The notes under the pieces are model-generated. The model ran no database searches. It was not told the origin of the DNA and was given only the letters and a program-made list of their open reading frames with translations. Below, one piece after another: positions 22,342 through 31,120 of a stretch of 64,000 nucleotides of DNA. The DNA is from Piscinibacter lacus (GTDB taxonomy: Bacteria; Pseudomonadota; Gammaproteobacteria; Burkholderiales; Burkholderiaceae_C): assembly GCF_016735685.1 (NCBI RefSeq), contig NZ_JAERRA010000001.1, forward strand, positions 1,116,001-1,180,000. Direction: 5' to 3'. Made by a program: the position numbers and the translations under genes. Numbering within the stretch: position 1 is the stretch's first letter; every line of letters begins with the position of its first letter.

Positions 22342-23934
22342 TCAGATCATTTGCTCGGCCTTGCGGCGTTGCGCGATCTTGATGATCTGCCGCCGGGTCT
22401 CGGCGCGGAATTCGGGCCGCAGCACCGGCGTCTCGGTCCACACGCCGGCGCGGTCGCCGCGGCCGGCTTCGCCGAAGAAGGCCTGCATGGTGTCGAAGCG
22501 CGCGCGGTTGCCGCGGGCGGCATTGATCACCTGCGCCAGCGAGCCGGCACCCGCCGCGCCCATCAGCGGCCGGGCCGAGATGAGGTTGGTGAAGTACAGC
22601 GCCGGGATGGCCATTTCCTTGGCGGCCTGCACCAGCGGCGTGGTGCCCAGGGCCAGATCGGGCTGGAAGGCGCGCAGGGCGGCCAGGTCCTGTTCGAGCG
22701 AGGCGCGGTACTGCACCTGCACGCCGCGCGCTTCGAGCCAGGCGCAGTCGACCGCGCTCCAGGGCGTGCGCGGGCAGGCGGTGCCGACATAGGGCACCTC
22801 GGCGCCGCTCTCGATCAGCAGGCGGGCGACCAGCAGCTCGCTGCCCTCGTAGCCGCTGACGGTGATGCGGCCGGTGATGGGCGTGGCCGCCAGGGCGGCG
22901 CGGATGCCGGGCAGGGCCGCGGCAAGGGCTGCGTCGATGCGCTCCTGCGGCACGCCCGCCGCGTCGCCGATGGCTTGCAGCCAGGCGGCGGTGCCTTCGA
23001 CGCCGACCGGCGCCGAGCCCACCACCTTGCGGCCGGCGGCCTCGAACTCGCGCACGCTGGCGGTGTAGAAGGGATGGACGGCGGCGACGACCTTGCCGTC
23101 GAGCGCGGCATAGAGCTCGCGCCATTCGCGGGTCGGCACCACCGGACCGGCGGCCAGGCCCATCGGCGCCAGCAGGCGGCCGATGACGACCGGATCGGCC
23201 GGGAACATCTCGCCCAGCAAGGTCACCGTGGGCAGCTCGGACACGCCACCGCGCGGCGCGGCCACCGGGCCGGCGGCCGCTTCGGCGCGGGCATAGCGCA
23301 GCATGGCGCCGGCCAGCACGTCCTTGGCCTCGGCATGGGTGGGCACGCCGAAGCCGGGCACGTCGATGCCGATGATGCGCACGCCGTCGATCTCGCGCGG
23401 CAGCAGTTGCAGCGGCACGCCGCTGGCGGTGGGCACGCACAGGTTGATCACGACGATGGCGTCGAGCTCGTCCGGCTTGGCGCTGGCATGCACCGCGTCG
23501 CGGATGTCCTCGAACAGCTTGCCGGTGACCAGGGTCTCGCTGTTGAAGGGCACGTAGCCGACGCTGCGGCGCGCGCCGTAGAAGTGGCTGGTGAAGGTCA
23601 GGCCGTAGACGCAGCAGGCCGAGCCCGACAGCAGGGTCAGGGTGCGGCGCATGCGCAGGCCGACCCGCAGCGAGCCGAAGGCCGGGCACATGCTCTGCGG
23701 CTGGTCGTGCGGGCCCTTGGGGTAGTCCGCCGCGTACTGCGCGAGCAGCTCGGACTTGCCGGCGGCCGCCGCCGCCGAAAGCAGGGTGTCGCGGCCGGCG
23801 TGGCAGCCGCGTCCGTCCTCGGTCGCGCCAGCGACCGGGACAGCCTCCAGCGGCAGCCGCGGATCCGGCTTGGCCGGGCCGCTGGCTGTACCTCCCTGGG
23901 CGGGGGCAGCGAAGTCGCTACGGGGGGAGGTCAT
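22342..23934 (-). CDS. bchY: Chlorophyllide a reductase subunit Y
   Basis: BchY forms the catalytic heterotetramer with BchZ, receives electrons from BchX, and reduces the C7-C8 bond of chlorophyllide a. The 530-aa product has an N-terminal leader of about 60 residues, then [19 protein letters not shown] and [18 protein letters not shown], which contain the cluster-ligand cysteines. The ATG at 23934 has GGGAGG upstream and lies 2 bases after the bchX stop. A longer reading through bchX is not real. Confidence 0.95.
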   Translation of the reverse strand: MTSPRSDFAAPAQGGTASGPAKPDPRLPLEAVPVAGATEDGRGCHAGRDTLLSAAAAAGKSELLAQYAADYPKGPHDQPQSMCPAFGSLRVGLRMRRTLTLLSGSACCVYGLTFTSHFYGARRSVGYVPFNSETLVTGKLFEDIRDAVHASAKPDELDAIVVINLCVPTASGVPLQLLPREIDGVRIIGIDVPGFGVPTHAEAKDVLAGAMLRYARAEAAAGPVAAPRGGVSELPTVTLLGEMFPADPVVIGRLLAPMGLAAGPVVPTREWRELYAALDGKVVAAVHPFYTASVREFEAAGRKVVGSAPVGVEGTAAWLQAIGDAAGVPQERIDAALAAALPGIRAALAATPITGRITVSGYEGSELLVARLLIESGAEVPYVGTACPRTPWSAVDCAWLEARGVQVQYRASLEQDLAALRAFQPDLALGTTPLVQAAKEMAIPALYFTNLISARPLMGAAGAGSLAQVINAARGNRARFDTMQAFFGEAGRGDRAGVWTETPVLRPEFRAETRRQIIKIAQRRKAEQMI

Positions 23935-23936
23935 GG

Positions 23937-24965
23937 TCAGGCGGCGTCGTAGACGACTTCGAGCGTCGGACGGATCGACTCGTCGCGGCCGACCATGTCG
24001 AAGACGGTGGCGGGCTCCATCTTGAAGTCGCGGCCGGTCACTTCGGCGCTGAAGAGGCCGAGCAGCTCGTCCTGTGTCTGCGGCTTGGGGCGCACCGGCG
24101 GGGCCTCCGCCACATTGGTGGCCAGCTCCTCGAACAGCGGGGCCCACTGGGTGCCGGGGCGGCCGATGATTTCGTAGCTGGCACTCTTGCGGCGGATGTC
24201 CTCGTTGGCCGGGATGGTCGCCAGCACCGGGATGCCGGCCGCCGAGGCGAACTGCTTGGCCTCGCCGGTGCCGTCGTCGCGGTTGATCACCATGCCGGCC
24301 ACGCCGACGTTGCCACCGAGCTTGCGGAAGTACTCGACCGCGCTGCAGACGTTGTTGGCGACGTAGAGCGATTGCAGGTCGTTGCTGGCGACGACGATGA
24401 CCTTCTGGCACATGTCGCGGGCGATCGGCAGGCCGAAGCCGCCGCAGACCACGTCGCCCAGGAAGTCGAGCAGCACGTAGTCGAAGCCCCAGTCGTGGAA
24501 GCCGAGCTTCTCCAGGGTCTCGAAGCCGTGGATGATCCCGCGGCCGCCGCAGCCGCGGCCAACCTCGGGGCCGCCGAGTTCCATGGCGTAGACGCCGTCG
24601 CGCTTGAAGCAGACATCGCCGATGGCGACCGGCTCGCCGGCCAGCTTCTTGCGGCTGCTGGTCTCGATGATGGTCGGGCAGGCCTTGCCGCCGAAGAGCA
24701 GGCTGGTCGTGTCGCTCTTCGGGTCGCAGCCGATCAGCAGCACCTTCTTGCCCTGCTGGGCCATCATGTAGCTGAGGTTGGCCAGGGTGAAGCTCTTGCC
24801 GATGCCGCCCTTGCCGTAGATCGCGATGATCTGCGTGGTCTTGGCGGCGGGCGAGGTGGCGACCGGATCGGGCTCGATGGCCGCCTCGGCGCGCAGCGCC
24901 TCGCGCATGGCCTCGGGGCGGATCAGCTGGATGGGCGCCGAAGCGGGAAGGGAATTCGCGTTCAT
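23937..24965 (-). CDS. bchX: Chlorophyllide a reductase iron protein BchX
   Basis: BchX is the NifH-like ATP-driven electron donor to BchY-BchZ. The 342-aa protein has the P-loop [10 protein letters not shown] near residue 51 and the [4Fe-4S] cysteines in GPEVGRGCGGRGI and [14 protein letters not shown]. The N-terminus is about 40 residues longer than BchL, as usual for BchX. Its ATG overlaps the bchC stop by 4 bases. Confidence 0.97.
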   Translation of the reverse strand: MNANSLPASAPIQLIRPEAMREALRAEAAIEPDPVATSPAAKTTQIIAIYGKGGIGKSFTLANLSYMMAQQGKKVLLIGCDPKSDTTSLLFGGKACPTIIETSSRKKLAGEPVAIGDVCFKRDGVYAMELGGPEVGRGCGGRGIIHGFETLEKLGFHDWGFDYVLLDFLGDVVCGGFGLPIARDMCQKVIVVASNDLQSLYVANNVCSAVEYFRKLGGNVGVAGMVINRDDGTGEAKQFASAAGIPVLATIPANEDIRRKSASYEIIGRPGTQWAPLFEELATNVAEAPPVRPKPQTQDELLGLFSAEVTGRDFKMEPATVFDMVGRDESIRPTLEVVYDAA

Positions 24966-25915
24966 GCGCAGGTACTCCAGTTGAGAACCATCTTGAGACA
25001 GGCCGGGTCCTCGAACGCCGTGGTGTAGGCGTCCGGGGCCTGGTCGGCCTGGGCTTGGTGGGTGATCAGGCCGTCGAGCGAAAGCCGGCCTGTTTCCACA
25101 AGTTCGCGGACCGCCATCAGGTCCGACTGCTTCCACTCCGCCGCGCAGCGCAGCGCGGCTTCGCGCATGAATGCCGGGGCGAAGGCGAAGGACAGGCGGT
25201 CGCTGTAGAAGCCCGCCAGCACGACTTCGCCGCCAGGGGCGAGTCGCATGATCAATTCGTCGAGCAGGCCGGCGTCGCCGCTGGCGTCGTAGATCGCGCG
25301 GTAGCGGCGGCGCGGATCGTCCTCGGGCGTGCAGATGGTGTAGCCCTCGCCGCCGGTGGAGCGCGAGGGGTCGCGTTCCCACACGGTCGGCGGCGGGCAG
25401 CCGGCGGCCACCGTCATGCGCGCCAGCAGGCGGCCCAGCACGCCGTGGCCGACGATCAGCTCCGGCGGCGTGATGCGCTCGCGCTGGCCGCCGCCGGCCA
25501 CCGCGTGGTAGGCCGTGGCGGCCAGGGCCAGCAGCACGCCTTCGCGGCCGACCTGTTCACCGATCGGCAGCGCACGTTCGGCGGGCAGCACCAGGCGCGA
25601 GGCCGCGCCGCCGAAGAGGCTGCGCACCGGGCCGAAGCACTTGGCCCCGGGCACGAAGACCCGCTGGCCGATGCGCGCGCGCTGCGTCGGCCCGGCATCG
25701 ACCACCCGGCCCACCGTCTCGTAGCCCGGCACCAGGGGGTAGCCCATGCCTTGGAAGGCGGGCATGCGGCCGGACCAGAGCAGGCGCTCGGTGCCGGTCG
25801 AGATGCCGCTCCATTCGACGGCCACCGTCACGTCGTCCTCGCCCATGTCCTGCAGGGCGAGTTCGCTCACCCGCAGGGCCTGCGGGGCATCGAAGACGAC
25901 GGCCAGGGCGTTCAT
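24962..25915 (-). CDS. bchC: Bacteriochlorophyllide a dehydrogenase BchC
   Basis: BchC oxidises the 3-hydroxyethyl group of bacteriochlorophyllide to the 3-acetyl group. The 317-aa protein is a medium-chain dehydrogenase/reductase relative without catalytic zinc, with the N-terminal GISTGTERLLWSG segment (about residues 37-49), the YPLVPGYETVGRV strand, and a nucleotide-binding region VGHGVLGRLLA near residue 155. It heads the bchCXYZ genes that run into puf. A PpsR-type palindrome lies 109 bases upstream. Confidence 0.94.
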   Translation of the reverse strand: MNALAVVFDAPQALRVSELALQDMGEDDVTVAVEWSGISTGTERLLWSGRMPAFQGMGYPLVPGYETVGRVVDAGPTQRARIGQRVFVPGAKCFGPVRSLFGGAASRLVLPAERALPIGEQVGREGVLLALAATAYHAVAGGGQRERITPPELIVGHGVLGRLLARMTVAAGCPPPTVWERDPSRSTGGEGYTICTPEDDPRRRYRAIYDASGDAGLLDELIMRLAPGGEVVLAGFYSDRLSFAFAPAFMREAALRCAAEWKQSDLMAVRELVETGRLSLDGLITHQAQADQAPDAYTTAFEDPACLKMVLNWSTCA

Positions 25916-26023
25916 CGGCAGGCTCGCGCCGGCGCTTTGCGGCGCGGGCTTTCAAGGGGGGTGGGCAGGCGGTTCATGCGGGAACTTTCGGTGTGAAGGT
26001 CATCTTAGGTGTTCACAACAATA

Positions 26024-26041
26024 CGTCAATCTAAATTGACA
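26024..26041 (-). promoter_or_regulatory. PpsR/CrtJ-like operator upstream of bchC
   Basis: The sequence CGTCAATCTAAATTGACA matches the known PpsR/CrtJ consensus TGT-N12-ACA except for the first base. Seventeen of its 18 bases are identical to the site before crtE (28241-28258). It lies 109 bases before bchC in the crtF-bchC gap, where the promoter of bchCXYZ and the puf superoperon is expected. Confidence 0.7.
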
Positions 26042-26083
26042 CTTATGTCGGTGCTACCCCGAAGACCAAGGGTTAACGCTGAT

Positions 26084-27295
26084 TCAGGCCGCGGCCTCGT
26101 GGCCGGGGACCCGCGCCACCATCAGCCCCGTCTGCAAGGGCAGGTGGGTGGCCAACTGGCGGATCTGCACGAAGCCGGCTTCGGCCAGCAGCGCCCGCAG
26201 CGTGGCCGGCGAGCGCGGTCGGCCCTGGCCCATGGCGAGCAGGTAGAGGCCGAAATAGGCATCGCCCATGGCCTCGGCGCCGGGCGTCTCGCTCATGGGC
26301 TCGGCGATCAGCAGGGTGCCGCCGGGCGGCAGGGCGGCATGGGCGGCGCGCAGCAGGTGCCGCACGGTGGCGTCGTCGTGGTCGTGCACCACGCGGACGA
26401 GGCTGATCAGGTCGGCGCCGCCGGGCAGGCTATCGCTGAGGAAGCTGCCGCCCACGGCCTCGGCCCGACCGGCCAAGCCGTGCTCGGCAAAGCGCTGGCG
26501 CGCCCGGTCGGCCACGGCGGGCAGGTCGAAAAGCCGCAGCCGCAGGCCCGGCGCCTGCCGCGCCACCGCGCGCAGGAAGGCGCCTTCGCCCCCGCCCACG
26601 TCCATCATCAGCCGGTGGCGTTGCACCGGGTAGGCGTCCAGCACAAGCTGGGCGATCAGCGGCTGCGAGGCCGACATGATTCCGCTGTAGGTCGCCACCT
26701 GCTCGGCCGCCAGGCTGTCGGGCCGCGCATGCACGGTGTAAGGCCACTGCCGCGAGGTGGCCGGCCGGCCCGCCGGGCCGCGCAGCAGGCCGACCGGGTC
26801 GGCGAGGTCGGCATAGAGCGCATGGTGGTGCTCGACCAGGGCCGCGATCGCCGTGTGGCCCACCAGCGGGGCGCCCAGCGGGCCCAGGGCGATGCGCCCG
26901 CCCGCGCGCCAGCGCAGCAGCTTCAGCGCGACACCGGCCGCCAGCAGGCGGTCGAGCGCAGCCTCGTCCAGGCCGACGGCACGCGCCAGCGCCGCCGGCT
27001 GCACCGGGCCGCCGGCCAGGCGTTCGAACAGCTCGAGTTCCATGCAGGCGCGCAGCACCTGGCTGTAGACGAAGCCGGCGACCAGGTCGAAAGTCTGGCG
27101 GGCCCGGCGCTGGGCGACGCGCCGCAGCAGCGGGGTGCGCAGCACCCAGGTGCGGAAGGCGGGATCGGCCATGCGGCGGTCCCGCCAGGCGGCCAGGCGC
27201 TCGCGCCAGCCCTGGGGCTGGCCGAGGGCGAGATCGGGCCGATCGGCCGCGCTATCGGGGCCGGCGGGCGGGGCGGGGGGCGAGGCAAGCTGCAT
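26084..27295 (-). CDS. crtF: Demethylspheroidene O-methyltransferase CrtF
   Basis: CrtF methylates the C1 hydroxyl of acyclic carotenoids using S-adenosylmethionine. The 403-aa protein has an N-terminal dimerisation/winged-helix region and a C-terminal methyltransferase domain with motif I MMDVGGGEGAFL near residue 232 and the later VVHDHDD and LLIAEPMSETPGAEAMGDAY blocks shared with plant-type O-methyltransferases. The ATG at 27295 lies 2 bases after the crtE stop, so crtE and crtF form one unit. Confidence 0.95.
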   Translation of the reverse strand: MQLASPPAPPAGPDSAADRPDLALGQPQGWRERLAAWRDRRMADPAFRTWVLRTPLLRRVAQRRARQTFDLVAGFVYSQVLRACMELELFERLAGGPVQPAALARAVGLDEAALDRLLAAGVALKLLRWRAGGRIALGPLGAPLVGHTAIAALVEHHHALYADLADPVGLLRGPAGRPATSRQWPYTVHARPDSLAAEQVATYSGIMSASQPLIAQLVLDAYPVQRHRLMMDVGGGEGAFLRAVARQAPGLRLRLFDLPAVADRARQRFAEHGLAGRAEAVGGSFLSDSLPGGADLISLVRVVHDHDDATVRHLLRAAHAALPPGGTLLIAEPMSETPGAEAMGDAYFGLYLLAMGQGRPRSPATLRALLAEAGFVQIRQLATHLPLQTGLMVARVPGHEAAA

Positions 27296-27297
27296 GG

Positions 27298-28179
27298 TCA
27301 GGCCGCCGCCAGGCGGGCATGCAGGGCGCGCGGCACGAGGCGCGCGGCTTCGGCATGCACCAGGCCGCGCAGGGCCTCGGCACCCGGGCAGTCGGGCAGG
27401 GTGTCCAGGGCCTGGTGGATGGCCTGGTCGAAGACGCGCAGTGCGCCGCGGTGGCCCAGGCTGCGCACGACGCTGGGCCGGTCGAGGGCCTCGTCCTGGC
27501 CGCTGGGCTTGCCCAGCGTGGCTTCGTCGAGCAGCACGTCGCGCACGTCGTCGGCGATCTGGTAGGCCGAGCCCAGGGCGTCGCCGAATTCGCGCCATCC
27601 GGCTTCGTCACGGCCGGCCGCCAGGGCGCCGCCGGCCGCCGCGGCGGCAAACAGGGCGCCGGTCTTGGCACGCTGGTATTCGCTCAGGTCGGGCGCGGGC
27701 TCGGATTCCCAGGCCTGGCCGGCGACGATGCCCAGGGGCATGCCCACGCCTTCGGACAGGCAGCGCAGCAGCTCGGGCAGGCGCGCCACGGTCTCGGCCG
27801 TGCAGGCGGCGGCGAGTTGCTGGTAGGCCAGCACGATGAGGGCATCGCCGGCCAGCACGGCCAGGCGCTCGCCGTGGGCGCGGTGGGTGGTGGGCAGGCC
27901 GCGCCGGGTGGCGGCGTTGTCGAAGCAGGGCAGGTCGTCGTGGACCAGCGAGGCGCAGTGCAGCAGCTCCACCGCCGCGCCCATGGCGGCCGACAGGGCG
28001 GGCGCGTCGTCGCCGCAGGCACCGGCCACGGCCAGGCAGAGCCGCGGCCGCACCCGGGCACCGCCCGGGAAGACCGCCTGGCGCATGGCGGCGGCCAGGC
28101 GGGGCGGCGCCCGACCGGCGCGATCGGCCAGATCCAGGGCCCGGGCCAGGGCGCTCTCGGTGCGGTCTAGGGCTTGCAT
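27298..28179 (-). CDS. crtE: Geranylgeranyl diphosphate synthase CrtE
   Basis: CrtE supplies geranylgeranyl diphosphate for carotenoids and for the bacteriochlorophyll tail. The 293-aa protein shows the first aspartate-rich motif in LVHDDLPCFDNAATRRG (about residue 82) and the second in YQIADDVRD (about residue 222). The ATG at 28179 has GGAG upstream; an ATG at 28233 would add 18 residues and is less likely. A full PpsR-type palindrome (28241-28258) lies just before it. Confidence 0.94.
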   Translation of the reverse strand: MQALDRTESALARALDLADRAGRAPPRLAAAMRQAVFPGGARVRPRLCLAVAGACGDDAPALSAAMGAAVELLHCASLVHDDLPCFDNAATRRGLPTTHRAHGERLAVLAGDALIVLAYQQLAAACTAETVARLPELLRCLSEGVGMPLGIVAGQAWESEPAPDLSEYQRAKTGALFAAAAAGGALAAGRDEAGWREFGDALGSAYQIADDVRDVLLDEATLGKPSGQDEALDRPSVVRSLGHRGALRVFDQAIHQALDTLPDCPGAEALRGLVHAEAARLVPRALHARLAAA

Positions 28180-28240
28180 GGCAACTCCGCCGCGGACCGA
28201 AGGGCCCCGGGAGCTGTCATTCTTGCGAATCAATTCAATG

Positions 28241-28258
28241 TGTCAATCTAAATTGACA
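28241..28258 (-). promoter_or_regulatory. PpsR/CrtJ operator upstream of crtE, overlapping the bchO stop
   Basis: TGTCAATCTAAATTGACA fits the PpsR/CrtJ consensus TGT-N12-ACA exactly and lies 61 bases before crtE. It also contains the last codons and TAG stop of bchO, so the operator is embedded in coding sequence. The 17-base match with the site before bchC argues for joint repression of crtEF and bchCXYZ-puf. Confidence 0.8.
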
Positions 28259-29243
28259 TTGACGCGTCCGGTGGCCCGCTGCCCGGCAGCTTGGCGAGGC
28301 GGGCGATCAGCGCAGCGGCGCGCTCGGGCGCTTCCTCATGCGCCAGGTGGCCGAGCGCCGGCCAGGCATGCAGCACGGCCGCCGGGCAGCGCTGCGCCAC
28401 CCGCTGCGAGACCTCCGGCCGCACCGTGCGGTCGCCCGCGCTGGCCACCAGGTGCAGGGGGCATGCAAGGCGGGGCAGGCCGGGGCCGAGCAGCGTCAGG
28501 TCCCAGTGCGCCATCATGGCCAGCGCCGCCGCCACATGGTCGGGCGAGCGGGCGAGGCGGCCGTAGAGCGCTTCGCCCTCGCGGTCCAGCCGGGAGCCGG
28601 TGTCGTGCAGCAGGCGCCGAAAGGTCGCCGGCTCGCCCGCCTGCCGCGCCAGCCAGGTCGGCACGCCCGGCAGGCTCACCAGCCCGCGCATGAAGGGCTG
28701 CAGCAGGCTGCCGGCCCGGCCGCCAAAGGGCAGCAGGGCGCCGTTGAAGGCGATCACCCCCTGCGCCGCCACCTGGCCGGCCATCACCATCTGCAGGGCG
28801 ACGGCGGCGCCCGCCGAATGGCCGATCAGCCAGTCGGGCCGGTAGGCCAGCCGCGCCAGCAGGGCGGCCAGGCCGCGGGCCATGCCGTCCAGCCGGTGCA
28901 GGGCGGGGTCGCGCACGCAGCCGCTGAAGCCGTGACCGGGCAGGTCCACCGCCAGCCAGTCCGCCCGCCCGGCCAAATGCAGCACCAGGCCGCGCCAGGA
29001 ATGCAGCGAAGCGCCGGTGCCGTGCAGGAAAAGCAGGCGCGGCGCGCTGGCCGGCCCGGGCCGGTGCTGAACATGCCAGTCCAGGCCGGCGGCCTGCACC
29101 CAGCGGCTGTGGGCGAAGCCGGGCCAGTCCGGGCCGTCGAGCTGCCGGTCGAGCGGGCCGCTGCGCGCGGCCAGCCGGTCCGGCGCGCCGGGGGGCAGGG
29201 CCGCTGCGCTTTCGGCGGCCTCGCCCAGGCCCTCAGCCTTCAT
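28248..29243 (-). CDS. bchO: Alpha/beta hydrolase BchO
   Basis: BchO is an alpha/beta-fold hydrolase found next to bchID in purple bacteria; it is thought to assist magnesium chelation, but its reaction is not settled. The 331-aa protein shows the oxyanion-side LFLHGTGASLHSW (about residue 72), the nucleophile elbow GHSAGAA (about residue 140) and a C-terminal GHLAHEEAPER with the likely catalytic His. The ATG at 29243 overlaps the bchD stop by 4 bases. The last codons coincide with the crtE operator. Confidence 0.92.
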   Translation of the reverse strand: MKAEGLGEAAESAAALPPGAPDRLAARSGPLDRQLDGPDWPGFAHSRWVQAAGLDWHVQHRPGPASAPRLLFLHGTGASLHSWRGLVLHLAGRADWLAVDLPGHGFSGCVRDPALHRLDGMARGLAALLARLAYRPDWLIGHSAGAAVALQMVMAGQVAAQGVIAFNGALLPFGGRAGSLLQPFMRGLVSLPGVPTWLARQAGEPATFRRLLHDTGSRLDREGEALYGRLARSPDHVAAALAMMAHWDLTLLGPGLPRLACPLHLVASAGDRTVRPEVSQRVAQRCPAAVLHAWPALGHLAHEEAPERAAALIARLAKLPGSGPPDASMSI

Positions 29244-31120
29244 GCCGGCCGGGCCTGTTGCACCAGGGCGACAAGCCCCGCGCTGCCGCGCGCCGGCAGC
29301 GGCAGGTAGCGCGCGCCCAAGGCCTGGGCCAGGCCGAGGGTGGCCGGATGAATCTGCGCCGAGGTGTCGATGAACAGCGCCGGCAGCCCGTCGGCCTGGC
29401 AGGCGCGGGCGACGGTCAGGGCCTCGGCCATGGCCTGGGGCCGGCCGCCCTGGCCGTCCAGCGCGACATTGGCCCGGCCGTCCGAAAGCACGACGAGAAA
29501 GGGACTGCTGCCCCGGCGCCGCTCGGCCGCGGCCAGCGCCCGGGCGGCCTGCAGGCCGGTGGCCAGCGGCGTGCCGCCGCCGCCAACCATGCCGGCCAGG
29601 CAGCGCTTGGCCCGCACCAGCGAGCGGGTCGGCGGCAGCAGCAGCTCGCAGCCCTGGCCGCGGAAGGCCAGCAGGGCAACCTGGTCGCGCCGCACATAGC
29701 ATTCGGCCAGCAGGCCTTCGACGGCGCCCTTGGCTTCGGCCAGGCGATGCAGGGCCGCCGAGCCTGAGGCGTCGACCGCAAACACGGTCAGCGTCGGCCG
29801 GCGGCCGGCGTGGCGCTGGACGCGCAGGTCCTCCGGCCGAACCCGCAGCGGCTGGGGGCCAGGCCCGGCCGGCCCGCTGCGCAGCCGCTGCCAGGGTGCG
29901 GCGGCGCGCAGGGTGTCGAGCAAGGCCAGCCGCAGCCCGCCCACCGGTCGGCCGGGTCGGGGCGGCAGCGGCCGGCCCCGGTCGGCCAGCACCAGCCCGC
30001 CCTGGCCGCCGCCGCGGCCGGCCTGGCGCAGCCGGCCGGCGGGGCTGCGCAGGCCCTGGAGCAGGCCGCCGGGCAGCAGGGTTTCAGCGGCTTCGAGCAG
30101 CCGGTCCTGCAGGGCCTGGGGTGGCGGGGAGGGGTCGGCGGGCTCGGCCGGCGCAGCGGCGTCCGGCTCGGCATCCGCTGAGGTGGGCGGCGGCTGAGGG
30201 TCCGATTGCTCGGTCACGGCACCGTCGGGCGAGGCCTCGGACGGGGCCTCGGGCGGGGCCGGGGGCGGATTGGCGGGTTCCGCGGACGGCGTGTCCTCGG
30301 GCGGTACAGCCGCAGTCTCTTCCGCCTCGGGCAGGGGACGACGGCTGGCGCGCGGCGCCAGCACCAGGCCGGTGGCGGCGATCAGGTCTTCCGCCAGCAC
30401 CTGTTCGCGGCCTGCGCAGCGGGCCCGCAAGCTGGCGGTGCGCCAGGCCATGGCGGGGGCGCGCAGGCCGGCTACGCCCAGGGCCTCGGCGCTGGCGCAC
30501 AGGGCTTCGAGGGCGGCTTCGGTCGCCAGGGGCGCCGCCGCTTCGGAGGCTGCCCAGGGCAGGGGTGGTGTCGGCAGGCGCAGCAGGCCGTCGGGCAGGC
30601 CGCGCAGGTCCACGCACAGCGCCAGGCGGTCGGCCAGGGCGGGGGCAAGCGGCGGGTCTTCGCCCTCGGATTCGTCGAGCGCGACCAGGCGCAGCCGCAG
30701 CGCTTGCAGCCGGCTGCGGCCTTCGCGTTCCACGCGCAGCAGGCCTTCGTCCAGCACGCCGGCCAGCACGCCGGCGGTGCGCGCCGGCAGGCGCTCGGCC
30801 ATGGCGATCAGCAGCAGGCCGCCGTCCGCTTCGGCCAGCAGGCCGCTGGCATCGATGGGCCGGCCGGCTTGCAGGCTGGCCCCCAGGTCCAGGCCGCCCA
30901 GCAGGCGGTTCTCGTCGATGCCCTGCGGCAGCTTGCGCCAGGGCCGTCCGGGCGGATGGGCCTGACGCAGCGCGGCCAGCCAGGCCTCGCGCAGGGCGCC
31001 GGCCGGGCCGCGCAGCCAGACGCCGCCCAGCCGGCCCGCATCGTCGGCCGCCAGCAGGCGAGCGGCTTCCAGCGCTGCGGCCCAGCGCGGTGCCGGGTCC
31101 GGGCCGGCGGCGGATTTCAG
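29240..31120 (-). CDS. bchD: Magnesium chelatase subunit D, apparent CTG start
   Basis: BchD joins BchI in the AAA+ motor of Mg-chelatase. Residues 1 to about 190 resemble the AAA+ module, with GGVWLRGPAGALREAW and DENRLLGGLDLGASL; a Pro/Ala/Glu-rich linker follows, and then a C-terminal von Willebrand A (integrin I) domain with the metal site FAVDASGSA. The first ATG in frame (30802) would delete 106 residues of conserved N-terminal domain, and no ATG, GTG or TTG exists between there and the bchI stop. The best start is the CTG at 31120, which overlaps the bchI stop as CTGA and has GAGG 7 bases upstream; this gives 626 aa. A sequencing error is the alternative. Confidence 0.9.
   Translation of the reverse strand: MKSAAGPDPAPRWAAALEAARLLAADDAGRLGGVWLRGPAGALREAWLAALRQAHPPGRPWRKLPQGIDENRLLGGLDLGASLQAGRPIDASGLLAEADGGLLLIAMAERLPARTAGVLAGVLDEGLLRVEREGRSRLQALRLRLVALDESEGEDPPLAPALADRLALCVDLRGLPDGLLRLPTPPLPWAASEAAAPLATEAALEALCASAEALGVAGLRAPAMAWRTASLRARCAGREQVLAEDLIAATGLVLAPRASRRPLPEAEETAAVPPEDTPSAEPANPPPAPPEAPSEASPDGAVTEQSDPQPPPTSADAEPDAAAPAEPADPSPPPQALQDRLLEAAETLLPGGLLQGLRSPAGRLRQAGRGGGQGGLVLADRGRPLPPRPGRPVGGLRLALLDTLRAAAPWQRLRSGPAGPGPQPLRVRPEDLRVQRHAGRRPTLTVFAVDASGSAALHRLAEAKGAVEGLLAECYVRRDQVALLAFRGQGCELLLPPTRSLVRAKRCLAGMVGGGGTPLATGLQAARALAAAERRRGSSPFLVVLSDGRANVALDGQGGRPQAMAEALTVARACQADGLPALFIDTSAQIHPATLGLAQALGARYLPLPARGSAGLVALVQQARPA

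Noticed and set aside
25992..26017. TGTGAA..TTCACA inverted repeat before bchC as a CRP/FNR site
   Set aside because: The half-sites are 14 bases apart, whereas CRP/FNR-type dyads have about 4-6; it does not fit TGT-N12-ACA either.
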